Shown here in pieces: positions 1 to 7,507 of a stretch of DNA of 49,819 bases. The DNA comes from Candidatus Omnitrophota bacterium. GTDB taxonomy: Bacteria > Omnitrophota > Gorgyraeia > Gygaellales > Profunditerraquicolaceae. The position numbers and the translations under genes are program-made. The notes below the pieces were generated by a model that did not search any database, was not told the DNA's origin, and saw nothing but the letters and a program-made list of their open reading frames with translations. Location of the stretch: assembly GCA_026387355.1 (NCBI GenBank), contig JAPLLW010000010.1, positions 1-49,819 of the forward strand. The letters are read 5' to 3'. Position 1 is the first letter of the stretch, and each line of letters starts with the position of its first letter.

Positions 1-138
1 AAGATACAGGGTTACTTTAAGAATGAACGCAGCCTTAACCTTTGGATATTTGGGCTTATAAAACACATAAATTTAAACCCAATTCAACAACCTAAAGGAT
101 ATGCTTTAGAACAAAAGCGCGAAACAATCCTTGCTTAA
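1..138 (+). CDS. C-terminal fragment of an unidentified protein (cut by window edge)
   Basis: An open frame runs from the first base of the window to a TAA at 136-138, giving the last 45 residues of a protein whose start lies outside. The tail is basic and polar around one hydrophobic stretch (LWIFGLIKHINL) and ends in ETILA. I do not recognise the family. The frame ends just before a good promoter for the next operon, which suits a separate upstream transcription unit. It could still be a chance open frame. Confidence 0.4.
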   Translation, partial: KIQGYFKNERSLNLWIFGLIKHINLNPIQQPKGYALEQKRETILA

Positions 139-155
139 CTTTAAAAATAAACTAT

Positions 156-184
156 TTGACAAACTACAAGATTAGTTATATTAT
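156..184 (+). promoter_or_regulatory. Sigma70-type promoter of the pyruvate oxidoreductase operon
   Basis: TTGACA at 156-161 and TATTAT at 179-184 are separated by 17 bases, a near-consensus housekeeping promoter. Transcription would start near 191, leaving a leader of about 30 bases with an AAGGAG at 203-208 before the ATG at 221. Confidence 0.75.
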
Positions 185-220
185 ACATAAACATTTTTGC
201 TTAAGGAGTTTTAGAGTTAA

Positions 221-772
221 ATGAAGGAAATTCGCATACATGCCCGCGCAGGTCAGGGCGCAATCACTACTGCATCATTATTAGGTTACGCATACTTCCT
301 AAAAGGTATGTACCCTTTTGCCTTCCCGAGCTTCGGGGCTGCTAGAATGGGTGCTCCTATGAATGCCTTTGTGCGCGTAGATTCTAAGCCGGTGCGCCTA
401 CGCAGCCAGATATACGAACCTGATTATCTTTTGATCGTTGATCATACTCTCATGCGTGGTTTCAATTGCCTCTCCGGTCTAAAAGATAGTGGGATCGTGC
501 TTATCAATGGCAAAGAATGTTCGGTGCAACGTCCTAAGTGCAGCGCTAAGCAGAAGATTTTAGTGGTTCCGGCAAATGATATTGCTTTGAAACATATAGG
601 AAGGCCCTTAGGTAATACCGCTATATTAGGAGCCTTTTGCGCAGCTACTGGTGAATTAACCTTAGATGAATTAATTATTGCCATTAAACACAGGTTTGAC
701 GCTAAATTGCAGGAAGCAAATATAAAAGCAGCACAGGAAGGATTTAATTATGTTCGGTCCGCTAACGTGTAA
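221..772 (+). CDS. porC: Pyruvate/2-oxoacid:ferredoxin oxidoreductase, gamma subunit
   Basis: This is the gamma subunit of a four-subunit 2-oxoacid:ferredoxin oxidoreductase, the cytoplasmic enzyme that oxidises pyruvate and CoA to acetyl-CoA, CO2 and reduced ferredoxin. The N-terminus has the family's glycine-rich turn (ARAGQGA, residues 8-14) and the FGAARMGAP stretch near residue 40. Its 183 residues are normal for a separate gamma chain. It is first in the operon and its end overlaps the delta gene by 23 bases, suggesting translational coupling. The pyruvate assignment comes mainly from the beta subunit downstream; another 2-oxoacid is possible. Confidence 0.85.
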   Translation: MKEIRIHARAGQGAITTASLLGYAYFLKGMYPFAFPSFGAARMGAPMNAFVRVDSKPVRLRSQIYEPDYLLIVDHTLMRGFNCLSGLKDSGIVLINGKECSVQRPKCSAKQKILVVPANDIALKHIGRPLGNTAILGAFCAATGELTLDELIIAIKHRFDAKLQEANIKAAQEGFNYVRSANV

Positions 773-1010
773 GCCGGGATCAAGCAGGAATAATAAGACT
801 GGACCCTGGCGTACTGAGTCACGCCCTAAATTTTTAAAGAAAAATTGTATTGGCTGCAATATGTGTTTGTTGATCTGTCCGGAAGCCTGTATCTCGGGCA
901 GTGGTAAGAATAATTATGATTTTGATCCGGATTACTGCAAGGGTTGCGGCAATTGTGCTTTTATCTGTCCGAAGCAGGATATTGAGATGGTTAAAGAAGA
1001 GTGTCTATGA
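750..1010 (+). CDS. porD: Pyruvate:ferredoxin oxidoreductase, delta subunit (2[4Fe-4S] ferredoxin-like)
   Basis: This 86-residue protein is the iron-sulfur delta subunit that passes electrons from the catalytic subunits to free ferredoxin. Two [4Fe-4S] motifs are visible: cysteines 33, 36, 39, 43 and cysteines 63, 66, 69, 73. The GPWRTESRP segment ahead of them is typical of PorD. An AGGAAGGA precedes the ATG inside the end of the gamma gene. Its stop overlaps the next start as ATGA at 1007-1010. Confidence 0.88.
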   Translation: MFGPLTCKPGSSRNNKTGPWRTESRPKFLKKNCIGCNMCLLICPEACISGSGKNNYDFDPDYCKGCGNCAFICPKQDIEMVKEECL

Positions 1011-2197
1011 AGGAACTATTAGAAGGTTCAATGGCGGTAGCCAAAATTGTGCAATTATGTAGGCCCGGAGTGGTCTCTGCCTATCCGATTACTCCTCAGA
1101 CTCATATTGTTGAAGAGCTCGCCCAGATAGTTGCCGACGGCCATCTTAATGCGCAGTTTGTTAATGTCGAGAGTGAGCATTCTGCAGCCTCGGTAGTTTT
1201 AGGCGCTTCTGCTGCAGGGGTGCGCTCTTATACTGCAACCAGCTCTCAGGGCTTATTATTAATGGGAGAGGTGGTATTTAATATTGCCGGGATGAGGTTA
1301 CCGGTTGTGATGACTACCGCAGTTAGAGCGATTTCAGCTCCGATTAATATCTGGAACGATCATCAGGATGCAGTATCCCTGCGCGATGCAGGATGGGTTC
1401 AATTGCATGCCGAAGATATTCAGGAAGTGGTTGACCTGCATTTAATCGCTTATAAATTAGCCGAGAATAAATCTATTATGCTTCCGGTTATGGTTTGTAT
1501 GGATGGTTTCTTGCTTACTCATGGCCTTGAGTCTGTGAGTATGCCTTCTCAAGAAGAAGTGGATAAGTTTTTGCCCCCATATAAAGCTCCTTATAAATTA
1601 GACGTAGAAAATCCCATGACATTAGGTCCTTTAGTTGATCCTGAGGCTTATACAGAAGCCAGGTATGCGCTTAATGAAACGCATAAAGAGGCCTTGGCAC
1701 TTATACCTAAGATTACGCAAGAGTTTGCTAAGGCTTTTGGCCGTACTTATAATGGCTTAGTAGAAGGCTATGAGTTAAAGGATGCTGAAAGGGTAATCGT
1801 TGCTATGGGTTCGATTTGCGGGACGATCAAAGAAGTAGTTGATGAGTTAAGGAAGAAGGATAAGAAAGTGGGCTTATTAAAAGTTACTTCTTTACGTCCG
1901 TTTCCCGCTAATGAGATCTGTGAAGCCTTGAAAAATGTTTCAAAGGTGGGGGTAATTGATCGGGCGCTTTCTATAGGTTCATTTGCTCCGCTTGCTTCAG
2001 AGATAAAGGCGTCGTTCTTCGGCAGAGTAAAAAAACCTAAGATCATCAGCAGTTTTATTTTAGGCCTGGGAGGTCGCGATATCACAAAAGATTCCATTAA
2101 AGAAGTTTTCCGTCTTATGACAGCTAAGGAGAAACAGGGCGAATTTATAGATTTAAAGCCAGAGCTTTTAAAGGATAACTATGAAAACACTCTTTAA
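1007..2197 (+). CDS. porA: Pyruvate:ferredoxin oxidoreductase, alpha subunit
   Basis: The alpha subunit carries the pyrimidine-side thiamine-diphosphate domain and the substrate-contacting YPITPQT motif (about residues 27-33), followed by the VNVESEHSA segment. I chose the ATG at 1007 over an in-frame GTG at 1001 because it forms an ATGA overlap with porD and has a purine-rich AAAGAAGAG just upstream. At 396 residues it is full length for the separate alpha chain. The gene runs 17 bases into porB. Confidence 0.88.
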   Translation: MKELLEGSMAVAKIVQLCRPGVVSAYPITPQTHIVEELAQIVADGHLNAQFVNVESEHSAASVVLGASAAGVRSYTATSSQGLLLMGEVVFNIAGMRLPVVMTTAVRAISAPINIWNDHQDAVSLRDAGWVQLHAEDIQEVVDLHLIAYKLAENKSIMLPVMVCMDGFLLTHGLESVSMPSQEEVDKFLPPYKAPYKLDVENPMTLGPLVDPEAYTEARYALNETHKEALALIPKITQEFAKAFGRTYNGLVEGYELKDAERVIVAMGSICGTIKEVVDELRKKDKKVGLLKVTSLRPFPANEICEALKNVSKVGVIDRALSIGSFAPLASEIKASFFGRVKKPKIISSFILGLGGRDITKDSIKEVFRLMTAKEKQGEFIDLKPELLKDNYENTL

Positions 2198-3069
2198 TTC
2201 CGGACATACTGCTTGCGCGGGTTGTGGGCAATCAATGGCTGCACGTCTGGTTATTGATGCGGCTGGTCCGAATACAATTGTGGCAAATAATACCGGATGT
2301 CTTGAGGTTTTCTCTACTAAATTTCCGGAATCAAGCTGGGGAGTGCCTTTCATACATTCTTTATTTGAAAATTGCGCTGCAGTTGCCTCAGGGGTTGAAT
2401 CCGCGCTTAAATATTTAGGTAAGGCTGATACTGTTAACGTAATTGCGCAGGCAGGAGCAGGCAGGAGACGGTGGGACTGCTGATATAGGCTTGCAGGCTC
2501 TTTCCGGGATGCTCGAGCGCGGGCATAATATTTTGTATGTCTGTTACGATAATGAAGCTTATATGAATACAGGTATCCAGCGTAGCGGCCTAACGCCTTT
2601 TGATAGTAATACTACAACTAGTCCTATTGGAGAGAAATCTACCGGGAATATCCGTCCTAAGAAACCTATGCCGGAGATTGCTAACGCGCACGGTATCCCT
2701 TATGTAGCGACAGCCTCTTGTGCTTTTCCTATGGATATTCAAAGAAAAGTTAAGAAGGCTATCTCTATTAAAGGTCCAAAGTATATGCAGATACATGTAC
2801 CGTGTCCTTTAGGATGGAGGCACGAAACTAATCTTACTATGCAAGTATCAAAGATGGCGGTTGAGACCGGGTTGTATCCGTTAATTGAATATGAAAACGG
2901 CATACTTATTGCAAGGAAGATTGTACCTAAACCTGTTGAGGAATACTTGAAGTTGCAGGGTAGATTTAAGCATTTGTTGAAGAATCCCGAAGAATTAAAG
3001 AAGATTCAGGATATTGCCGATAGCAATATTAAAAAATATGGCCTAAAAGTTGAGGCTGCTTCGGCTTAA
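2181..3069 (+). pseudogene. porB: Pyruvate:ferredoxin oxidoreductase, beta subunit, frameshifted by a 10-bp duplication
   Basis: The beta subunit binds thiamine diphosphate and completes the active site. The N-terminal part (CAGCGQSMA, then SSWGVPFIHSLFENCAAVASG) is characteristic of pyruvate-type PorB. In the original frame translation stops at 2483 after about 100 residues. The rest, starting with the diphosphate-binding GDGGTADIG motif, continues in another frame to 3069. The cause is visible: a perfect 10-base tandem copy at 2447-2456 and 2457-2466. Removing one copy restores a continuous 292-residue protein reading VIAQAGDGGTADIG. All other family motifs look intact, so the lesion is recent, phase-variable, or a sequencing/assembly error. 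Confidence 0.88.
2447..2466 (+). repeat. Perfect 10-bp tandem duplication inside porB
   Basis: The unit GCAGGCAGGA occurs twice back to back. It is itself made of GCAGG-like sub-repeats, which makes slippage easy. The second copy shifts porB out of frame just before its thiamine-diphosphate motif. Confidence 0.95.
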
Positions 3070-3089
3070 AGAGTAATAAGGAGGTAGAA

Positions 3090-3569
3090 ATGGGAAAGCA
3101 GGCAAGGGCAATTGTAGAGTTGAGTTTAAAGGATTTGGTTAAGGATTTAAATAAGGCGTATGCTGATGAGTGGTTGGCATTTTATCTGTATTGGTATATG
3201 GCTCAGACTGTTTCCGGACGCGCTTACGAAGATATGAAGGAGATGTTAGAGAAGGTAGCTAAGGATGAATTAGAGCACGCAACCGAATTAGCCGATTTGA
3301 TTACAAAATTAGGCGATGTGCCTCCCGCTAATCCTATGGATTTAGAGAAGATGGCTAATGCCCCGTATCTTATGCCGCCGAAGAATACCGCAGACATCAA
3401 TAGGATAATTCGTATTGTGACCGAGGCAGAGGCAGGTGCAATTGAAGTTTATAGCAAGATTGCCAAGAAGACTCTTGGGAAAGATCATGTTACTTATCAG
3501 CTAGTTTCGCACATTTTGTCCGAAGAGGTCTCTCACGAGGAGATGTTCGAGAATTTACTGGAAAGATAA
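3090..3569 (+). CDS. Ferritin-like di-iron protein (bacterioferritin/Dps-like)
   Basis: A 159-residue four-helix ferritin-like protein. Probable iron ligands fall at the expected places: E27, E60 with H63 (ExxH), a glutamate near 112-114, and E146 with H149 (second ExxH). This fits iron oxidation/storage or peroxide detoxification in the cytoplasm. A strong GGAGG lies at 3080-3084. It sits 20 bases after porB and just before a ferredoxin gene, so it probably belongs to the same oxygen-sensitive iron-sulfur operon. Which subgroup (bacterioferritin, DpsL or rubrerythrin-like) cannot be told by eye; no rubredoxin domain is present. Confidence 0.75.
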   Translation: MGKQARAIVELSLKDLVKDLNKAYADEWLAFYLYWYMAQTVSGRAYEDMKEMLEKVAKDELEHATELADLITKLGDVPPANPMDLEKMANAPYLMPPKNTADINRIIRIVTEAEAGAIEVYSKIAKKTLGKDHVTYQLVSHILSEEVSHEEMFENLLER

Positions 3570-3583
3570 ATCCGGAGGAATGA

Positions 3584-3766
3584 ATGAGTAAGGTTAGTGT
3601 TGATGTTTCTACTTGCGTGGGTTGTGGTTTATGCGAACAGGCATGTCCCGATGTATTTGAGATACAGGGCGATGGTATTGCGCATGTTAAATCGCAGGTT
3701 TGTGCAAGCTGTAATCTGCAGGAGATAGCTGATCAGTGTCCGGTAAATTGCATTAAGGTAGGCTAA
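3584..3766 (+). CDS. Small 2[4Fe-4S] ferredoxin
   Basis: A 60-residue ferredoxin with eight cysteines: 11, 14, 17, 21 in the classic CxxCxxCxxxC spacing, and 40, 43, 52, 56 in a stretched CX2CX8CX3C arrangement recalling the Alvin-type (Allochromatium) ferredoxins, whose second cluster has a lower potential. It is a likely electron acceptor for the pyruvate oxidoreductase encoded upstream. A TCCGGAGGAATGA leader gives a strong ribosome site, 14 bases after the ferritin-like gene. Confidence 0.85.
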   Translation: MSKVSVDVSTCVGCGLCEQACPDVFEIQGDGIAHVKSQVCASCNLQEIADQCPVNCIKVG

Positions 3767-3767
3767 C

Positions 3768-4463
3768 TTATTTAATCCGGGATTTATTCACTAGGTCTGT
3801 AGTAAATTTATCAAAAAGCTCTTCTTTTTTCTGACCAATTAATACCAGATTGAAGTTATTCTTTTCAGTCTGGTATTTTTTTTCGTCAATACGGTAATCT
3901 TTTTTACCTTGATCATGCGCCTTGGCGTAAGCAAGTTTTAATTCCACATCAGTTACCGTTACATCTTTGGTTACCTGGTCGTAAAGCTTGGCGATGATGA
4001 TGTTCTGACGGGTCTGTTCTTCAAAGGCGCGCGGTTGGGTTTTGAAGATATACTGCAACATATCTTTATATATTCGATTGTCAAATGCGTCTTTATACTG
4101 AAAAAATGGGTAGCTTTCAATAAGTTCAATTACCTCTCGGTCCGAAGCGTTGATTTTGCGCATCTTTGCCTCATGCAATAATATCAGTCTTTGCCATGCC
4201 TGCCCCCTTAGATTCAACTGTTTTTCAACCTCGGAGAATTTCTCACCATAACGGATAACCGCCAGGTTCTTTGCTGCTTCCAATGAATTGTTGTAGTCTA
4301 TCTCTGATACCTTTTTACCGAATATTTCTCCGGCATAAGCAGAGCGCTTCTGGTCTTTGCTGACCGAGCCAAAGCCCCAGAGCAGAAAAGCAGGCAAGAC
4401 CATGATTGCCAGGGCAATCCATATTTTCTTAGCTAATTTTTTGTTGCGTAAAAGTTTAAGCAT
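3768..4463 (-). CDS. Membrane-anchored SurA-N-type periplasmic chaperone-like protein
   Basis: A reverse-strand gene of 231 residues. It begins with a basic segment, then a single hydrophobic anchor (IWIALAIMVLPAFLLWGFGS, about residues 14-33), then a helical domain resembling the N-terminal chaperone part of SurA/PpiD (NLRGQAWQRLILLHEA; FQYKDAFDNRIYKDML). Full-length PpiD/SurA proteins carry prolyl-isomerase domains that are absent here. It may handle outer-membrane proteins in the periplasm, consistent with BamA and Skp elsewhere in the window. It converges on the ferredoxin gene with only one base between stops. Confidence 0.65.
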   Translation of the reverse strand: MLKLLRNKKLAKKIWIALAIMVLPAFLLWGFGSVSKDQKRSAYAGEIFGKKVSEIDYNNSLEAAKNLAVIRYGEKFSEVEKQLNLRGQAWQRLILLHEAKMRKINASDREVIELIESYPFFQYKDAFDNRIYKDMLQYIFKTQPRAFEEQTRQNIIIAKLYDQVTKDVTVTDVELKLAYAKAHDQGKKDYRIDEKKYQTEKNNFNLVLIGQKKEELFDKFTTDLVNKSRIK

Positions 4464-4491
4464 GAATGTCTCCTTTTCATTGTTATAATTT

Positions 4492-4519
4492 ATTATAGTT
4501 CAAAATCTCCATATTGCAA
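4492..4519 (-). promoter_or_regulatory. Promoter of the SurA-N-type gene
   Basis: On the reverse strand TTGCAA (4514-4519) and TATAAT (4492-4497) are spaced by 16 bases. The leader then contains AAAAGGAGA before the ATG at 4463. Confidence 0.6.
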
Positions 4520-4536
4520 TTATAAAATGGTAAAAG

Positions 4537-4598
4537 AAAAGGGGTCAGAATTATTTTTTTCACATAACGGGTCATAAAAAATAATTCTGACCCCTTTT
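4537..4598. repeat. REP-like palindrome, copy 1
   Basis: Two 23-base arms (4537-4559 and 4576-4598), each containing GGGGTCAGAATTATTTTTT or its complement, are perfect inverted copies around a 16-base spacer. The same arms occur at 30893-30953 with an unrelated spacer. It lies between divergently transcribed genes. Such dispersed palindromes are often linked to REP-associated tyrosine transposases, none of which is in this window. Confidence 0.85.
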
Positions 4599-4605
4599 AT
4601 TTCTC

Positions 4606-4634
4606 TTTACAAAATAATATTGCCTCGTTATAAT
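4606..4634 (+). promoter_or_regulatory. Promoter of hisG
   Basis: TTTACA at 4606-4611 and TATAAT at 4629-4634 with a 17-base spacer; the ATG of hisG is at 4679. The -35 box begins just outside the REP-like palindrome. Confidence 0.75.
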
Positions 4635-4678
4635 GAATAACCGAGTGTAAGAATGCGGTTAATTTAAGAGGATAATTA

Positions 4679-5566
4679 ATGGAAAAGAATAAGGTATTAA
4701 AATTAGGGCTTCCCAAAGGGAGCCTTCAGGAAGCCACCTTTCGTATGTTTCGTAAGGCAGGGTTTAACGTTTCTTTGCCTAGCGAACGTTCTTATTTTCC
4801 GTCAATCAACGACGGCGAGATTAAGCCGGTTTTATTGCGTGCTCAGGAGATGGCCCGTTATGTACAGGACGGTGCGCTTGATTGCGGGATTACCGGCAAT
4901 GACTGGATATTAGAGAATAAGGCTTCAGTTGAAAGGGTTACGGATTTAGCTTATGCCAAGCAGAGCATGAATAAAGTGCGTTGGGTTTTGGCTGTCCCCC
5001 AGGATTCCGGGATTAAGAAAGTTAAAGATTTAAACGGTAAAAGGGTTGCCACAGAATTAGTCGGGGTTACCAAGGATTACTTCAAGAGGGTCAAGGTTAA
5101 TGTTGAGGTTGAGTTTAGCTGGGGCGCTACAGAGGTAAAGGTAAGCGCAGGCTTAGTTGATGCGATTGTAGAACTGACTGAGACAGGCAGCTCTTTAAAA
5201 GCCAACAAGCTTATTGAGATAGCTACGATTTGCGAGTCTACTACGCAATTTATCGCCAATAAAGATTCTTTTAAAAATAGCTGGAAGAAATCCAAGATTG
5301 AAGAGATTGCGCTTTTACTCAGAGGGGCGATTGCTGCAGAGGAAAAGGTCGGCCTTAAAATGAACGTGCGTAAGCAAGATTTGAAGAAAGTAATCTCTCG
5401 GCTTCCGGCGCTAAAGAAGCCGACTATATCCGGTTTATCAGATGATGGTTGGTTTGCTATCGAGACAATAATTGACGAAAGGATTGTGCGTCAGATTATT
5501 CCAGAGTTAAAAAGAGCAGGGGCTCAAGGGATAATTGAGTACCCATTAAATAAAGTTATATATTGA
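4679..5566 (+). CDS. hisG: ATP phosphoribosyltransferase, long form
   Basis: HisG joins ATP and PRPP in the first, feedback-controlled step of histidine synthesis. The start [10 protein letters not shown] and the [10 protein letters not shown] segment (around residues 63-72) are family hallmarks, as is the PRPP-binding region near [13 protein letters not shown]. The 295 residues include the C-terminal regulatory domain, so this is the self-sufficient long form that needs no HisZ. No other his gene is nearby, so histidine genes are scattered in this genome. Confidence 0.93.
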   Translation: MEKNKVLKLGLPKGSLQEATFRMFRKAGFNVSLPSERSYFPSINDGEIKPVLLRAQEMARYVQDGALDCGITGNDWILENKASVERVTDLAYAKQSMNKVRWVLAVPQDSGIKKVKDLNGKRVATELVGVTKDYFKRVKVNVEVEFSWGATEVKVSAGLVDAIVELTETGSSLKANKLIEIATICESTTQFIANKDSFKNSWKKSKIEEIALLLRGAIAAEEKVGLKMNVRKQDLKKVISRLPALKKPTISGLSDDGWFAIETIIDERIVRQIIPELKRAGAQGIIEYPLNKVIY

Positions 5567-5613
5567 ACTAGGTATAGGTAGGGAAAAGCAGTTGGCTAAA
5601 AGGGAGAAGCATA

Positions 5614-5715
5614 ATGCCTTGCGGTAAGAAAAGAAAAAGACAGAAGATTAAGACGCATAAAAGGAAGAAGATGCGTCGTAAGCTTCGTCACTTGAAGAAG
5701 AGAGCCTGGGGTTAA
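5614..5715 (+). CDS. 33-residue basic AURKAIP1/COX24-domain protein, putative ribosomal protein
   Basis: A short frame starting MPCGKKRKRQKIKTHKRKKM and ending KKRAWG is almost entirely Arg, Lys and His. The pattern matches the AURKAIP1/COX24 family (mitoribosomal mS38 and bacterial counterparts), tiny proteins that bind rRNA. A good ribosome site (AAAGGGAGAAG) precedes the ATG at 5614. It lies between hisG and a TPR gene and is easy to miss in gene calling. The role is inferred from composition and length. Confidence 0.75.
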   Translation: MPCGKKRKRQKIKTHKRKKMRRKLRHLKKRAWG

Positions 5716-5721
5716 AAAGCC

Positions 5722-6702
5722 GTGTTTAATCAGCTTCTCCGGGTTTCACTCGGTGCAGCATTAATTTTCTGCACTTGCGGGAAGAATGTTTTTGCTTGGG
5801 ATAAGCGCGACTCTTATGCTCTAAGCCATTATATGATGGCTGTAGTCTACGATGATTTAGGCCAAGTAGACAAGGCAATAAAAGAATATGAGTTAGCACT
5901 TTCAAAAGACAATAAGTCTACGATCGTGCATTTAAGCCTGGCAGCGAGCTTAATTAAAAAGAATGATCTGCCTAAGGCGATAAAAGAATTAAATCTGGTT
6001 GTAAAACTGGATCCCGAGGCAGTAGAGCCGCACGCAATATTAGCCGTTTTGTTTTTAATCCAGGATAAATTGGATCTGGCTACCGGCGAATATGAAATAG
6101 CGCTTAAATGTGCCTCCAAGCTTAATCCCAATGATATAAGCATCTATAAGAGCCTTGCCGTTCTTTATTTCAAGCAGAATAGATTTAAAGAGGCGGAAAA
6201 GTCCTTTCGCCTTATCTCGGATCTAGATCCAAATGATCCAAAGGCGCATTTTTATCTGGGCAGTGTTTATAATGAATTAAAAGACGATGCTCTTTCTGAG
6301 AAAGAAATAAAGAAGGCATTAGAACTTAATCCGGATTATGCCCCGGCGCTGAATTTCTTAGGATACAGTTATTTAGAAAAGAATAAGAATCTAAGAGAGG
6401 CAGAGAGGATGATTAAGAAGGCGCTACGTATTGAGCCGGATAATGGCGCCTACGTGGATAGCTTGGGTTGGCTTTATTTTAAGTTAGGTAAGACTAAGCT
6501 TGCGCTCAAGACTCTAGAGAGGGCTTCAGCCTTGACGCAGGATGAAGTGATTTACGATCATTTAGGTGATGCGTATTTTAAAATTAATGATTTATCAAAA
6601 GCAAAGATTAATTGGCAGAAGTCTTTGGGGTTAAACGGCGGTCAAGAGAGTGTTAAGAAAAAGTTAGAAGTTTTAAATAAAAATGTCAGCAGCGCAAAAT
6701 AA
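5722..6702 (+). CDS. Exported TPR-repeat protein
   Basis: A 326-residue protein with a signal peptide (LLRVSLGAALIFCTCG, probable cleavage after NVFA near residue 25) followed by about seven to eight tetratricopeptide repeats filling the rest of the chain. Repeats show the usual spacing of small residues and end in proline-containing turns such as LDPNDPKA and LNPDYAPA. TPR arrays hold protein partners, here in the periplasm or at a membrane. The GTG at 5722 is chosen because it gives the complete signal peptide. Its end overlaps the transketolase gene by 20 bases. The partner is unknown. Confidence 0.8.
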   Translation: MFNQLLRVSLGAALIFCTCGKNVFAWDKRDSYALSHYMMAVVYDDLGQVDKAIKEYELALSKDNKSTIVHLSLAASLIKKNDLPKAIKELNLVVKLDPEAVEPHAILAVLFLIQDKLDLATGEYEIALKCASKLNPNDISIYKSLAVLYFKQNRFKEAEKSFRLISDLDPNDPKAHFYLGSVYNELKDDALSEKEIKKALELNPDYAPALNFLGYSYLEKNKNLREAERMIKKALRIEPDNGAYVDSLGWLYFKLGKTKLALKTLERASALTQDEVIYDHLGDAYFKINDLSKAKINWQKSLGLNGGQESVKKKLEVLNKNVSSAK

Positions 6703-7504
6703 AATTCAGGAATTAGAGGATAAGGCAAAGCAGATAAGGCGTTTGATTATCCAGATGATCAGTAAGGCTGGTTCCGGTCACCCCGGAGGAAGCCTCTCCG
6801 CAACAGATTTAATTACCGCGCTATTCTTTTCAGTACTTAAGTACAACTCTAAAGATCCTCAATGGCTCAATCGGGACAGATTTCATATGTCTAAAGGGCA
6901 TTGCTGTCCTCTTTGGTATGCGGTCTTAGCCGAAGCAGGATATTTTTCTAAAGACAAATTAATGACCTTACGCCAGCTTGGTTCTTTGCTGCAGGGGCAT
7001 CCTGATAGGCGCACTCCCGGAGTTGAAGTTTCTTCAGGTTCTTTGGGTCAAGGATTATCTGTTGCTCTTGGTATGAGCTTAGCAGCTAGAATAGATAAGA
7101 AAGATTATCGCACATATGTCTTACTTGGCGACGGAGAGACCCAGGAAGGAAACATCTGGGAAGCAGCCATGGCATGTAGCCATTACAAGTGTGATAATCT
7201 CTGCGCGATATTAGATTATAACGGTTTCCAGATTGACGGTTCGACTAAAGAGATAATGAATTTAGATCCGATAGCAGCTAAATGGAAGGCGTTCGGCTGG
7301 CACACTATTGAAATCGATGGGCATAATATGCAACAGATATTACTTGCTTATGATGAAGCTAGGAGAGTTAAGGATAAGCCGACAATTATCATTGCTCGCA
7401 CCATAAAAGGTAAAGGCGTCTCTTTTATGGAGAATACGGTTGAGTTTCACGGCCGCGCGCCGACCGCTGATGAGACTGAAAAGGCATTAAAGGAGCTAGC
7501 CTAA
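6683..7504 (+). CDS. Transketolase, N-terminal (thiamine-diphosphate) subunit
   Basis: The first half of a split transketolase, which moves two-carbon units between sugar phosphates in the non-oxidative pentose phosphate pathway. The family's SGHPGGSLSATDL (about residues 29-41) and the diphosphate/Mg motif GDGETQEG...NGFQIDG are present. At 273 residues it is the usual length for the N-terminal chain of two-gene transketolases. The partner gene follows after three bases. Ribose 5-phosphate from this route feeds Prs, encoded downstream. Confidence 0.92.
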   Translation: MSAAQNKIQELEDKAKQIRRLIIQMISKAGSGHPGGSLSATDLITALFFSVLKYNSKDPQWLNRDRFHMSKGHCCPLWYAVLAEAGYFSKDKLMTLRQLGSLLQGHPDRRTPGVEVSSGSLGQGLSVALGMSLAARIDKKDYRTYVLLGDGETQEGNIWEAAMACSHYKCDNLCAILDYNGFQIDGSTKEIMNLDPIAAKWKAFGWHTIEIDGHNMQQILLAYDEARRVKDKPTIIIARTIKGKGVSFMENTVEFHGRAPTADETEKALKELA

Positions 7505-7507
7505 ATT

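Noticed and set aside
2443..3069. Second half of porB as an independent gene
   Set aside because: It begins at the duplication point with a TTG inside conserved PorB sequence and lacks a ribosome site; it is the out-of-frame continuation of porB.
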